DNA of 64,000 nt from assembly GCA_947561715.1 (NCBI GenBank), contig OX387201.1:6094001-6158000 (forward strand), read 5' to 3'. A model generated the notes under the pieces. It searched no databases. It was not told the origin of the DNA and saw nothing but the letters and a program-made list of their open reading frames with translations. Below are positions 38,301 to 52,481 of this stretch, in pieces. Position numbers and translations under genes: made by a program. How positions within the stretch are numbered: the stretch's first letter is position 1; every line of letters starts with the position of its first letter. The stretch comes from Ascidia mentula (Eukaryota; Chordata; Ascidiacea; Phlebobranchia; Ascidiidae).

Positions 38301-41054
38301 TGCTATTGGTTGACTTAAAATACCTTCATTGTTTTTTCTTCATTGCATGACTCGATCTAGAACAAAAATTCCCTTTCTGCAAAAATACACACCTAATCTA
38401 TTTATATGCAAGCACTGCACGATTAAGAACTTGTCGTGCAACAGGTGCAAACTATTATTCGCCATAAATGCGTTGACAAACATTATAGTTTGACCTGTTC
38501 TATATACGTGTTCAGGTTATATGTATACTGTGCAATATCTTATGGCACTACATGAATATGATGCATTTGTTTTACCTCACGTATGACCTATATAAACAAT
38601 GTGCTGTGATTTAACGCACGGCCTTGTATCTCAATCTCGAACCATTACAACGCAATTCGACTTCAAAGTTCGTGTGTTGCTATTTCCCCAAGCTTACGCA
38701 ACCTGTTGTTGTACATACAGAGACTGAATCGTTGTCATCAGATCGTGAAAGTACAGTGGAGCTCATCCGACTTGACATATCAAGGACCTTCCCCACTCTT
38801 TGCATATTCCAAAAGGTAACGGTATGTCCATGAATATGTTCATGCAGCCGTCACGATATTATTCCCGACCACTGGTTTCCAGTTGGGATACTTTTTCAGG
38901 AGCTTTAAACTACCGACGTTCTTTAAAAAAACGTGTAAAACCTAAAGGTCATTTTATTTTTAAACTAAATCGTGTTAGCCCTGCCCTGTTTTATTTGTTG
39001 GTTGCACATCACTATGACACTTTGAAAGTCTGATTAAACTGCTTTGTAATACCGGCAATATGCCATGAAATATGTTTGTTTATATTGAAGAGGCTTCAGG
39101 GGTTTATGATCGATTTTGTCCGTTGACAAGTATTGACGTAATAATAGCGACATTGTTCAATCGCGCCAGGATCGAAACTGAATAACATTCCCTCTCACAT
39201 GTCAAAACAAGATAGTTAGTGGTTGTGTTTTTATACTAACCAGGGAGGTCCGTACCACGATATTCTACACGACATACTTGGCGCCTACGTTTGCTACAGA
39301 CCCGACGTCGGATATGTGAGTACCAGCATATGTTACATTTGGATGCATCGATTTTGTAGATATCAATTATGGCTCCAATTTAACATTTAAACCCATGGGC
39401 GTTACTAAAAGTCCGTTTAGTATTAGGTGACTTCACTGTTACCCAAAGATAGATTTCATCTTAAATAAGAAGTGCTGTTTTAAAATACTTTTATCATGTA
39501 CTTCATAATCTATTGCGGTTTTAGGATGTGGTTATGTTGGAGGGCGAAATTTTAGGCGATGTCTTTATTACTATGGTTTTAATATATGGTCACCTATTTC
39601 CTCTGTCCCTCCCTCGAACACCTCTATTTCAAACCAAACAAATCAGCTGACTGCGTTGTTTTACCGACGAACTCGTGACCGCACTTGACCCCGTGTGACG
39701 TCACCTACTAATACGTCGCTCTAAACCCGCGATTAACGCCTTCGTTTGTTAACACGTTAATGCTCTTACGTCTCCAGGTGCAGGGCATGTCGTTCATGGC
39801 GGCCATGCTGCTGCTCAACATGGAGCCGGCCTTCGCCTTTGCCACATTCGCAAATCTTCTCAACAAGCCGTGCCAACTAGCCTTCTTCAGGCTGAATGAA
39901 GAAATGGTGGGTGGACGTGTAACGTGGTTTTGTGGGTAACTAAGTTCGCGCGTTGTTGCTGTGTATATGCGATGACAGGGTGACAACATGGCTTTGTTTG
40001 ATATTTTTTGTCGCGGACATTTTGCTGCGCTGTCACGCTTTTAGTGTTTCGTGACAACAAGTTTTGCCAATCGTCGTATTCCGTCTGCCTGCGTAATTAA
40101 GGAACTAATGTGTATTTCGCCGCGTTGTGTCCATATCCTGTACATAAATTAAACTTATTGTCGTTGTTTGCGACTCCTGTGAAGTAGCAAACGCGCCTTA
40201 GCAATTACAACTCCCAAGAAACACATCTAAATACCTTGCACAGATGAAAATCTACTTTGCCGCATTTGAAGTCTTTTTCGAAGAAAACCTCCCAAAACTC
40301 TTCGCTCACTTCAAGCAGAACAACCTGACTCCGGATATGTACCTGATCGATTGGTGAGTGTTTTACTCAGGCCCAATGCAACCGCGAGGTTGGTGCTAAT
40401 CGATGTGATAATTTCACCTCAGGATTTTCACCATGTTCAGCAAGGCGTTAAGTTTTGATGCGGCGTGTAGGGTGTGGGATATTTTCTGCAGGGATGGAGA
40501 GGAATTTCTTTTCAAAACCGCAATCGGTAAGCGTTTTTTGTCTGTTTTTGGTTAATTAAAATTACGCTTTTATTGCCTCTGTACAAACAGTATTTTAAAC
40601 TGCACCGGTCTATACTATAGCGGGAAGTAGGTTTAAAAATCTTCATGTTTGCTTTTGTCTTAACTTTTTGTGTCGAATTTAAACTCACTGCAAGAATATC
40701 AGATTATCGTTTGATGCAATCATATGAAACAGGAAACCAAATAAATGACCCTTTACATTTGTGGGCATTTTTGATCTTGTGTTTGCACTAATATCCAACA
40801 TCACATACTTAAAAAAACTCATGATATGATCTACGTAAATGTATCCTTCACTTGCAGCGATACTGAAGTTGCACGAGGACACGTTACTAAGCATGGAGTT
40901 CATCTGCGCCGCTCAATTCCTCACGCGCCTGCCCGCTTCCGCATTTACCCACCACGAACTTTTTCGTCACGTTGCTGACGTCACAATGGTGTCACGGGGT
41001 AACCGACGTTGGAAGGACGTTCTGGCTCTCCTGCGGCGCGACGACACGTCCTGA
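35368..41054 (+). CDS. TBC1D12/TBC1D14: TBC-domain RabGAP, TBC1D12/TBC1D14 family
   Basis: Twelve exons: 35368-36137, 36324-36488, 37295-37377, 37803-37920, 38037-38143, 38209-38283, 38721-38815, 39244-39315, 39778-39906, 40244-40353, 40423-40526, 40858-41054, giving 674 residues (human TBC1D14 693). Residues 1-300 are acidic, Ser/Thr-rich and probably disordered. A Lys/Gln-rich coiled segment ([18 protein letters not shown]) precedes the catalytic part. The TBC domain starts at [20 protein letters not shown]. It has the Arg finger (LDISRTFP) and the Gln finger (VGYVQGMSF) of an active [20 protein letters not shown] and [13 protein letters not shown] match TBC1D12/14. Vertebrate members act on recycling endosomes and in autophagy. 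The first in-frame ATG (35368) was used. A polyadenylation signal (aataaa) is at 41897. Confidence 0.94.
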
Positions 41055-44000
41055 CGCCCGCATTCGCCACCTTCCCGAGCAATTGAAAATTTAGGGAACG
41101 TCAGCACTGTGTTTTGCGCCGCCAGCCACAAGTTTTATGCGTCGTCACGTGTTCCAATGCGGTCACGTGACGCACATCCATCATCCTGTTGAATGGCGTT
41201 TGCGACTTGACTCGTGGCGTTAATAATTTTTATGCAAAGGTAGTATGGGCCATATCTTTTGGTATTGCGTAGACAGCATAGGTAGTATAGCCACACAGGC
41301 TTTCGGGAGTATCCTTATACAATAGCTGTTGTCAAGTTGATGGTAGTTTTACAATATTTTGGCAACACGAACCGGTAGTGAATATTTGCTGCTGTTGTAC
41401 AATTTCGTGTTAAAATTGCTGCTAAAAACTGAAAGCATTGCAAACCGATGTCTCTTAAAGCGATCACAAGTCAATGACATGGCAGTTTTCTGTCTTGAAT
41501 CGACCTCCTTGGCTGCGTAGTGCGCAAATCGGCCGTGAGCCCTTTGTTGTAATTTACTCTTCCGCGTAATCATTGTGTCCTAGTTAATTCCCTGGCGGGG
41601 GCGCTTTTTACATGTACCACAGCAAGGGTATTTCCATCCTCGCCACCATTTTCTGTACCTCGAAGTCCTAGATTAGTGTAGGTGGACATGACGGGTTCCT
41701 TTTCTTTTTTTCGCTTCTTCATCCTTCTCTTATCTTTCACAGTGTGTGTTTCAAACTCTTTTCTCTTGAACTATGTCCAGTACCGCGTCCCCCCATATGC
41801 TTTACAGTTGCCAATATCGTGCTGTCGCGTCCCGATTCTTTTAGACTCCTGCGCGCCCCCTAGCGTGGTGAACCAATGTAAGATACAAATTATATGAATA
41901 AATATATATATCACCTTCGTTTCACGAAGTGCGTGGATAGCGTGTATTTTGTGGTTAAAGACGGGAGGACATGGATTGCCGGCAGTTAATTTAGTCCATC
42001 ACAGAACTGAACATCGCTTTATCACAGAAAAAAAAAAAATAAAGTAGGTTTTTGTGCAAGTTAGCTTGCAATAATTTTCGGTGCTGGTTGCTTAAAATAG
42101 TGCTGGTGCTGGCTTAAAAACTGTTGCAAATCTCGGTTTACGTAGTATTGTAAATTGATCACATCGCGCCACTCTGATATTTTATTTTTGTCTGCCGCCA
42201 AATTCCCTTTTTACAGTTTGCATTCTCATTTTAGGTTTCGGAAGGTCTGCATGACTTGTGCAGTTTGGATGCCTTCCAACGTTTGAACGTATCTCAAAAA
42301 ACTTACTTTTTCCATTCTTTGCATCCCAAAGAACTTTGCTTCTCCTTTGAGCAACATACATTTTTTACATGAAACTTAGAAAGTTTAGAAAGACAAAAAC
42401 GTATAATCCCTACCAAACTACATTTTTCTGCCGCATGGAAATGTACATTATTACTCCATAAACATGATGGTGTTTCAATTTATCTTCCTATTAAACACGT
42501 TTTTAAACTTCAATACTTTAAACTACGTAATGCCGTTTTGGTATAGCTATTTTCTTTCACGACGTGTACCACTGTAAATGACAGTAACGTTTGGCCACTA
42601 GCAGTGCTATGGAGTTATTGTCATGGGGTTTTGCACTGGTTATACCAAAAATTTCGGATAGGCCACTAACAGTGCTATGGAGTTATTGTTACATGTTTAT
42701 TGCGATGTTTTGAACCAGTAATTTTACTTGCCTTAACACATAAAACATTCAGTCATGGCTACAACGCTAAAAGCATAGCAGTAACGTGTGCGTGTACCAA
42801 CGCGTAACCTACGCTATATGGTTCGCACAATATAGGTTTTTACTTCAGTATTATTTAAGTAACGAATTAACGAAGAAGTCGTCTTGCAAACAAGCCGCTT
42901 CACAAAAAATAAACAAACAAATAAAATTTAGGTCAATTTAGAATTCCTGGATGATCACATTTTCCTTTTCCACAGTGTCTTTTGCCGAAAGAAGCATTCG
43001 TGTCAATCACGCACAATACCCTTAACCAGGTCATGCAATTTATAATAAATATTTAATGGCGGCGCTTTATTACAGCTTATATTGGACTAACAAATCAACG
43101 GCTCAATTGTCAACTTCAGACGCAAGTAGTCGTTGCAGAACCACTCAGGGGACCGCTTCCAAGTTACTTCAGTAGTGGGGACATCAGTTAATGCCAAAAC
43201 CTCAACCAAACAAGCAATCTAGAAGAAGTCTATCTAAGTTTGGTGCCGTGCAGCAGGAGTAAGAAATAGGCACTTGATTACATTTTACAGTTCTGCAGTA
43301 GCCCGAAGTATAGCCTCTTGCTGAATTTACCATTGTAGCGAAGGTGCCCGTATATAGCAGTGAGTACAGGGGCATATTGAATTTAGCGTTGATAGGTCGC
43401 GAATCGAAAATCAATCAACTTTGAAACTAAAATGGCGCGAAGAAAGCGTTTTTCGATTTTTTATGTTAACGTTGGGCATTTGTATTTTACGTCGTCTTGA
43501 CTCTTTTCAACAAATGTGTGAATTTATCGCAATGTCGCAACAAATCGTTTTTAAATATGCATGAACCTTTAGCGTCGTTTCATGGCCGTTGTTTATGTTA
43601 GCATCAGGTATGTGAACTTTGTGCGAATCAGTTTATTGTCTTTTGTACAGGAATGTGTTGACGCAGAGGTGCGGCTCCCAACCTTTTTCGGTATTTGTAA
43701 CGGGCGCTTTCGTGGCCCTTAATCGCCACCTGTTGTTTTCACCGCCAAGTGTCCACAGGAATAATCATTAGGGCGTTTACAACAACAAATTCTTGACTAG
43801 CGCCGGCCTTGCGAGTCAGGTCTCTTGTTGACTTTCGACCTCCGCCTATCGAAGCGGTTCGTAATTTGCGTCGTCAACCTTTATTTGCGCGCGCGTTTAA
43901 AAGGGCGTCGCTTGTCCTGGCTGAGGCACTCCGTCAGCGACCAGCTTAGTTATCGCAATCCGAGGCAGCGACGCACGTTCAATTTATCGCTAAAAGTGAG

Positions 44001-45704
44001 GTCAAAAAATGTGCTAGAGTTTGCGCTAAGCTACAGGAAGACCACGTCTTGCACGAATTCGACTGGTCACAGACGGTTTGACTTCTGTAAATCTTTCGCA
44101 TGCGCCTGGGCGCACTTTATTTTGTACGGCGTAATTTTGGGATTATGCGGGTACGTTTCACAGGTAGGCGTGTTGCGCATCGGAAGGCAACCACCCTTTA
44201 AAATCTATCTTGGTTTAGGGCTCGCCACCGAAAACATGTTTTTGCAGGTGTAGGGTTCTGGAATGCGCTTTTTTAGTTCATGTAGGCTAATACGGTTTTT
44301 GGAACCACATTTTTAAGTAACCTGCGCGGGTGCATTTGTATATTGCAGCAAAGAGCGGTTTCAAAAAGGCGGCATTTTTCAACGAATGGCGTTTAGTAAG
44401 TGCATTTAAATTATACAGAGGCGTCAGAACAGTTGATTAGCTGCAGTTCAACTAATTGCGAAAGAATTAAGCCATGCACATGTTTTATTAGATTTTGGCG
44501 CCTGGCCTTAAGTTTGCATCTCACTTGAAATACACGACATGCACATCGATTTCGACGACTTAACTCAATTTTAAACTTTTACGCTGTCGCTTCCAATAGA
44601 ACCGGTTTCTAGGTACTCGAGTTTTTGAAATGGTGGCATTTTATTTCGTCGAGACATGTGTCACCTCAAAACAGACAAACCAGCTCTGTAGGTCACGTGT
44701 AGCAATGTATATGGGGTAGGTTGCTTTCCTTTACCCGCTCCGTTCAGGATGTTTAAACTTGGCAACGACTTCAGGATGTCACGACATAATGCGCTTAGAC
44801 GGTCGATCTACTGGCAGACGGAAGAATGGAAGAAAATCGTGACGTGATGCAACTTCTTGTTTTGGGCTGTACTAGTTTCGAGTTGGTAATATTTACGGGC
44901 GTGGCGAAATGAATCACATTCATTTCATGACTCGTGGATAATTAAGCCGACTATGCGATAAAATGAAATGAAACAAATTGGGCTGCACATATAAATGAGA
45001 ATAAAACGGGAAACGGGAAGTTTGCATCGGCAGAATGTCAACTTTGTCGACAACCTAACTGCAGTTCAAATTGCGTTAAACTGTAAAAGACCTCGTGTCT
45101 AAAGGCAATTAACTGCGAGGTGTTTGAGTAAAGTGTGAAGTTTCCATGTGTTACGCACAATACGTGGAGTAGGTACAAAGTCGATTTAAGAAAAAAAAAC
45201 TCAATTATTGCGTTAAACAGGATTTAGGAGAAAACCTCGAAAACCGCTTATTCGCAACAATTCTTTGAGCACACGCCCTGGTGAACCTATTTTTGCGCCT
45301 TGGCGGTCAATCAATCAGGGTTAACTGCCCGAGGAAACGAGAAAAAGAGCAGTTAAGAAGGTTGGTTGCTTGCAACCTAACAGCGGTTGCCTACTAAGGA
45401 AGCCTAAAGGTCGATGCAACGCGAGTCTTTCAAAGAGAAAGGCAATTGTTCGTCGAACGGCAAAGACGTTAAGTCAGAGGAAAAAAGGTGGTACATAAAC
45501 ACCATTGGCGCAAAGCTTCTTCTCAACTCGGTCCGTTCGTTAGTTTGAGTAGTCTGAATTTTTAATGAGTTTCTTCTACGCCTAACCTCATTTTTGCCTT
45601 CGCACAGGACTTCGTCGAGAATTACGCATTTATTGGTGAATATTTAATGTACGCCTACTTTCAGTGAATTGATTCTCTGTGGCGGAGAAGTGAAGAGCAT
45701 CACA
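41055..45704. other. Long intergenic region
   Basis: About 4.6 kb. The left part is the TBC gene 3' UTR with AATAAA at 41897. Two copies of a 30-bp unit lie at 42593-42622 and 42661-42690. The right end should contain the promoter and 5' UTR of the receptor gene. An open frame at 43825-44253 has no ATG start or recognisable domain and was not called. Confidence 0.45.
42593..42690. repeat. Two-copy 30-bp direct repeat
   Basis: ggccacta(g/a)cagtgctatgg is shared by 42593-42622 and 42661-42690, extending about 30 bp with two mismatches, offset 68 bp. It lies in the long region between the TBC gene and the receptor gene. Confidence 0.8.
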
Positions 45705-48700
45705 ATGAACAGTACATACCCGAACGATTTTAGCACTTTCGCAAACGGTCTCGCTCTTTCCGGTGACGCAAGCAACTGCCTGGGCAGCAACGAAACTCTT
45801 CCTAAAGTCTACACTCACACGGAGAAGATCATCCTCACAATCGCGTTCGTGATCTTCTGCTTTGTGGGACTCTTGGGCAACGTGGCGGTGATTATTGTCA
45901 TCTATAGGGATCGCGTTATCAGTCGCCACAAGCAAAACCGATATCTTCTCTCGTTGGCGGTGGCTGATGCTCTTTTGGTAATCCTGGTTGTCCCATTTTC
46001 CTTTGCCAACGAGGTTCTTGGAGTTTGGCCTTTCGGCTCACTCTACTGTCGCATCTATCTCTCAATTGACATCATGCTCTGCACGGCATCCATATGGAAC
46101 ATCTGCTTCATCGGAATCGACCGCTACGTCTCTGTGTCTTATCCTACCACCTACCGCAAGTTTCGCACAGGATCGCGGATTCGGCTCTGCATCTTCTTCG
46201 TGAGTGATTTGAGTAAAAATTTGTTTTTTGCATCGAAATGTGTATGGTGTTTTTAAATGTGTAATGCGAATTGAATTGAAAGGTGAGAATGAGCTTTCTT
46301 CGTAAATTCCCGCAAATATAGATTTTGCAGTAGCTTGCAGTTAAAATCTTACTATGGATGAAATATAATTTAACACAGTCCCAGTTGTTAAATGTAATGT
46401 CCCCGATGTCATTATTTTCCCTTCGATATACCATATACTTTTTGGAATTCCGGGCGCCAAAGGATGTTTATCGCTAAGGATTGTTTAAACAAAGTCCTAT
46501 TTGTTTAATCTTGAAGATAGTAAGTTACGCAGTAGGAGGTATTGAACTTGCTATGGCATATAACTGTTGCAACATGTGTAGGTTTATCATATAGCCTCAT
46601 CCAATTATATCATGAAGTTTTATGTTATTTTTTTTGTAAGAAAACACAATGCGTTTCGCTCAGTGACTTATGAACAAGTTTAACCACCTACTTAAATTTC
46701 TGTCAGATCTTATTACGATAATCACATTTTCCGCAATCTGGCAGTTATTCAGTGCTCCCAAGTGCGTTAAATTAAGATAGCGTAAGCGAGACACACGATC
46801 GCATGCCAGATAACCGTAGCGCGCCTGGCATGGTTCACGGATATCCCAAAAACAATCCCCCAAAATTTGGTTTGCCGCCTTGAGGCCGAGAAGCCACTAA
46901 TTGGTTTTCAGTGTCATGGGCTTACTATGTTGACTGCTAGAACCCCTGCTGTGACTCCCGGTTGCGGCTAATGCACTTTGCCGAAGGACTTTGCGTCAAA
47001 ACCGTTTGATCCTTTCACATTTTTGATTGGGCCCATAGAATTTAACCGTGCTGTGTTGGTCTTACCTTGTGCGGGGAAAACAAACAACATCCCCTCATGA
47101 CTTCCCGCACCCATAGGCGTTATTGATTAAGGCTGTGGTTGGAGCCAAAGAGATAAAGCTCGCCGCGACGAATCGGTGAGAAATCGGATCCCCGCTTTAG
47201 ATAATAGCCAAATCGTACCTTTTTGCCGCAAAACCGCGTCACCGTTCTCTTTCATGTTGAAGGAAAACGACATATTTCCGAGTGGAGATTGATTGGTGCC
47301 TGTTTTGCTTAGAAAGGTCGTCGCGCTACGGCGGTGTTATCTCTTATGAGAACGTTGACGGCATATGGCAGCTGGTGCGGGCGTCGGGGGCGAACAAATA
47401 ACCGATGATTAGTCTTGTAATGTGGAACGAAGCACGTCTTCTTAAGGTCCAAAATCCGCGCAAAGGCGTGTCGACAAAATAAACTTGATTATGAAATATG
47501 TTGGAGATTTCGCCACATTAATAATAGATAAACCCCGCGCGTATAGGAACATAACAGCCGTACACACGTTCGCGCGTAAATGCTGCACGTTCGGTCATGT
47601 TGTTTGAGTAATTACACGGGTCGATAAAGTTGTGCACGACTGAATGGACAAGGATACAGTGCGTGATTACAGTTCTAACTCCTTCTAGTCGATTTCGATG
47701 TCAAGCGCAGCCACAAACAAATATTATTTATCCTCCAAATGCCCGAAAACGCTAATACACTGGAAGTTTCATTTCCTGTCTATACCACGTAGTGAAGAAA
47801 TGACGCGACTGTTGTGAAGTGTTTACAGTTGTGAATGTATTTGAGAAAGTGCCCAGAGTTAAACCGAAACATAATCGATTATGTAACACCTCGTTTGCGC
47901 CAGAGAGAGAAATGAGATATGATATTTATGATTAACGGTTGTTGCTCACATATTGATATAAATTGTCTCGCAAACTTAGGTACATATTTGGTAATTATTA
48001 AGGGCAGAGCTATTGCTAAATAATGTGGAGAATATGTGATAGGTCAAGCATGTTATTTAACGAAGATTAATTTGTTTGTAGTTTATGATGGTCGAATCTT
48101 TCCAGCAATGCGTTGTTTTGCGGTGGTTTTTCACATAGATCACGTGACATGGCTATAACATCTGCACAAAATCGAAGAGGAAAAAAGGCAATATATGTGC
48201 AAAAAAAGCCACAATATTGGAAAGCCAAAATAAAATAAAATTGCTGCAGGTGCTTCACATGGGACAACTTTCGGCGGCTTAAATTCAAGCACCATAACCA
48301 TATGTGACACTTTATTGATGATTTGATCAGCGCGATGAAAGTGTAAATGACGTCTCACGCGAACTTCTAAACGGCGATAGCTCCAAACATAGATCGATAC
48401 CTATCCACACTTTAACTTTGGCGGCGTGTCTCTGGTGCAAGCGTCTTACTTCCGCGTAAGCTCTCTGCTGGTGTGACAACAATGCTTTATTTCAAAGGTA
48501 GCAAATTTGAAGCAACATTTGCTGGAGCCAATTTTGGCACCCCTCTGTAATTACTTCAATTCAGACAAGAAAAACAATGATTATTCTCCGACATTTGGTT
48601 TGTGACCACAGTTAGCCGCATCGATAAATCGATTGCATCAGGAAACGTTTGAGTTTGGAACATGGGCGCCGTGTCATGCCCAAAAAACAGCGGGAACACA

Positions 48701-51529
48701 CGGCGGAAATTTTCTTGCTAACTTATAGTGCTCTGTTGTACGGCGAAAATCGATCGACGGAACCAAAATCCCGCACAACGGCACAAGCGCGAGTGAACGG
48801 TCTGGCGCCGCCCTCCTTGGCCAGCTATACACTGGAAAATTTCACATTACACGGTTTTATCCGTTTAAGGTTTCGCGTTTTACGGTGCTGTGTAGTCTGT
48901 TCCGCCTTGTTTGATTTGCGCAAGTTGAAATGCTAATTTGCTTCGACTCAAATTGCCATGAAATGATTTCTATGTTAAATTTTGAGCAACAATAATTTGA
49001 TTTTTAGATCTGGGCATATTCGGCCATGCTTTCTCTACTACCCTTCTTCAGTGGCGAGACCAAGAAAATCCATGGTGAAGAAGGATGCTTCATCAACGAT
49101 TCTTCGTGGTAAGTAAAACTGTGTCTCGCTTTTAAATTTCGAAATGTATTAGCACAGAGTTTCTTGAACTATGGTTATTTCCAAATAAATTCCAACTTCC
49201 AAATTTTGCCCCTATACTATTTATTTGATGGTTATTTCCAAATGATACGTCCTACCCTGTCTCGATTTGTCTGCATTTGACGCTTGTTAGCATTTTAGGT
49301 TTATCATACTTTCCACTTCCCTTTCGTTTTTTATTCCCGCCCTCATCGTGTGGCCGGTTTATCTGAAGATCTACCTCGTCGGACGTAATCTTGAGATCAA
49401 AAGGCGACAACGGCGCTCTTCCAAGTCAGTAATCGTAGTATATCGCTCTATTTTAATTTCAGTAGTCATGACTGAATGGGAATCTTACGGCTGATGTATT
49501 GTCAGTCATGTGCCATTTGTGACAGACCTCGCGTGCTTATGGTCTTGACACGAATTTTTTATCGTTTTTGATGCAAACTTGCACGAGAACATTTATTCTC
49601 ATTGTCGTTTTTCAGCATGGGAGATGAAAAAAACGGAAGCAATCAATCTCGAATATCCCAAAGCAGCAAATGGCGAGGCACCCTGGCAATGACAGGTAAA
49701 CGTTTTGAGTCCATTTGCAAACACATCAGTGCCACATTTTATTCATTGGCGCTTGGGTAACCTTCCCGACCCACATCTGGCAAACGCCGTGTTGTGATAC
49801 GCCCCTGAACGTCCACACACACCTATCTTTTGTGTTTACGTCGCCGAAAGACATTCCGACAACATAGATTTCTTATTTCTTGATAGATCTGCAGAAACAG
49901 GAAGAGGGACGAAGGTTGATGGATGGTGGCGAAGAAAGCGGAATATCGGTGAGCAAGAATGGCTTTTCCCCTACCCACGTGAGAAGAGGAGGGGCGACGG
50001 GTTCGTCCAGGGCCTTCCTTAAGCCGACTGACGCACTAACGCCGAAGAATGTGAGTGTATGGGATTATTGGGGATGGCGTGTAATGCTTTGGTCCATGTA
50101 ACCTGGATAAGGGTCTTTCTCTTACATAAGATCCAAACAATGACTCATAAACACAGATAGAAAAAAGTTTGTTGCTAACTTTGCGGAACACAGGATTCGT
50201 GTGTTATTTTGAGTGCAAATATCTCTAAACTTCAATTGCTTGACAAAAACTGACATTAACCCAGGTGGAAACTATTTTTACAAATTTTGTATAACCAAAT
50301 TTATTCTGTTCTTCCCTCAGGGAAAATCACACACCAGCGCAGATTCAGGCCGCGACAGCGTTTTCTCCAGTGCATCGCTCCACATTCGCCTGAACAAGCG
50401 TTCATCATCAACCACCACTTCTCACGTCAGCCCCAAGCAAAGTCTGTCGCACGGGGCTGGCCAGACTATCTTCGACGAAATATACGCCGAACACCACGCG
50501 AAGAGCTTCTACAACGAATGCATGAAGGGCATCTGCTGCTCGCAACCAGACCGGATGACGCAAGTCGGGGAAGATGCGAGTTACCTCTCCAACAACGGCC
50601 GATCCGAAGGCGAGACAAGCAGATTGAGCGTCTCTAATGCATGTCCCAGTATCTCCACGGTGACCAGCAACATAAAGAGGTACAATATGTTACGTGTGTT
50701 ACTCTTCTCAAAAACCTCTTTGAGTCACCGTTTGCATAAACAACGAACCAATACCTGTGGCTGTAAGATTGGTTGCAATCGAATGTTCTTGTTTACGTAA
50801 AAAAATCCAACGTTTTTTGGGGTTCTATCTTGATTTTAGGAGTGTAAGATTCTCATACATCATGGTTAACGTTAGCTACTTCACATTTTTAGAAGTCGGA
50901 TGAACCGAGAAAGTTTTACCTCGCAGACGAGCACATGTACTTCCATCTCACGGCGTGAACGTCGCTTCGTGATGATCATAAGCATCGTTATGGGATGTTT
51001 CATGGCGTGTTGGCTTCCTTTTTTCTCTGTAAGTATTCCAATTCCCCACGGACTGTCGCAAGACAGTGTGGTTTACATGTCATGATACATTACGAAAACT
51101 CAGATTCGAATGACCATGGGCTTCAGAAATCCGTGCAATACGATGTTGTGTTGGCATTTGTGGCGGTATCTCTCCTGTAGGAGTGAATAGAAAAAAATTA
51201 TAATCTGGAAAATGTTTTCACCGCAAGCCTTAAATAGATTTCTTGCCCAGGAATCCCGCGTTGCTTGATCTTTCCTTATAAGGGTTTGGATCAGGTTTAA
51301 ATTGGGGTTAAATTGTACCGCGCTTGACAACCTTTACATTTTTTGGCTTGCGCAGACATACATCGTATACGCGATCTGCCGTGAATCGTGCTGCATCGAC
51401 GACCAACTCTTCAAAGTTTTCTTTTGGCTCGGTTATTTAAACAGCGCTATAAACCCTCTTCTCTACACCATCTTCAACAAGGATTTTCGACGCGCATTCC
51501 GTCGCATATTCACGCGTCGCAGAGGTTGA
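45705..51529 (+). CDS. Aminergic GPCR, alpha2-adrenergic/D2-like
   Basis: Eight exons: 45705-46199, 49008-49108, 49299-49424, 49616-49695, 49887-50050, 50321-50679, 50893-51028, 51356-51529, giving 544 residues. Rhodopsin-class features are all present: an N-terminus with NxS/T glycosylation sites (NST, NET), GLLGN in TM1, SLAVADALL in TM2, the amine-binding Asp in TM3 (YLSIDIMLC), IDRY, paired serines in TM5 (STSLSFFIP), CWLPFF in TM6 and NSAINPLLY in TM7. [10 protein letters not shown] and the C-terminus [15 protein letters not shown] resemble vertebrate alpha2-adrenergic receptors most, D2-like dopamine receptors next. The third cytoplasmic loop is very long (about 225 residues, Ser-rich) and the tail very short, typical of Gi-coupled amine receptors. 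The tail lacks the usual palmitoylation Cys. Intron 1 is about 2.8 kb. The ATG at 45705 was chosen as the first in-frame one. The ligand is inferred, not shown. Confidence 0.92.
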
Positions 51530-52481
51530 TAGTGACGTCCATTTCGACCTGCTTTAACGTTGCAGGAACTACAGAGTTACATCCAAACAGAGTAACTTCC
51601 ATTAGTACGAAGGTAACAAGGTTTGCATCGCTTGCGGGTCAACACGCTGATGGTTATTCTACGAAAGTGCCCAGAGGCGGTCCATTTGTGATTTTAGCAA
51701 TACAAGTAACATTGATTTGGCGGCGGCGGCGCGGAAAGTTTTCCGAATCTCGCGGTTTCGTCTGTAAACTATACAGCTGTCGTTTGATTTGTTTTTGTTT
51801 CGCCTTTTTAAATGACGCCACGAGGAAATACCTGGAACACGAAATGCTTTTACGGAACATTCTACCAGCCTTTTGTGGTGCCTTTAATTTAATCCCCACT
51901 CGAACTTGGGCCTAGCACACACGCGTTTATATTTTTCACTTGTATTATGGGAGTATGTTGGTTTTGCACAATAAAATGTATAATTAGAAATAAAGATCAT
52001 GTTTGTTTTTTCTTTGAACGGCGATAAACAACATTATAACTACGTGTTTTTGCGCCTGGAAATAAGAAGTATGCGTGCATGATATTTACATTGCCAAATT
52101 ATTTCCGAATTTAAACTAATGTGTTCAGTTTTTTTAGCGGATTTTTTTATCCAAGTCGTAACATGTGCACTTCGGTTTGTTTTGTGAAAAACTTCACGAT
52201 ACAAAAGTAAACATTTTACTGATACAAGGGACACAAAACTTGAGAGTTTGTGTAAATTGGGTTAGCTTTTTATTTGTCCAATCACTCAACGGAAAAAGGC
52301 TTCAGATGGAAAATATTTTTCATCACACATAATTCTCTTTGACTTTCTTAAGTTAGTCGCAAGATAACAAATTGATGGTTCACCATCACAATGTGTATGA
52401 TTTCATGCGATTTTACTCCATTAAAAATCATGACGAATTTACAATGCTCAATTTGGCGGAAAATCGGGTGCAATTTTAAAT
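51530..52481. terminator. Convergent 3' UTR region with polyadenylation signal
   Basis: The sequence between the receptor stop and the XPNPEP1 stop. A polyadenylation signal (aataaa) is at 51970 for the receptor gene. No other gene was seen. Confidence 0.5.

Noticed and set aside
43825..44253. 142-codon open frame between the TBC gene and the receptor gene
   Set aside because: It starts from a non-ATG codon, shows no domain, no splice context and an amino-acid make-up (Arg-rich, then mixed) like random sequence.
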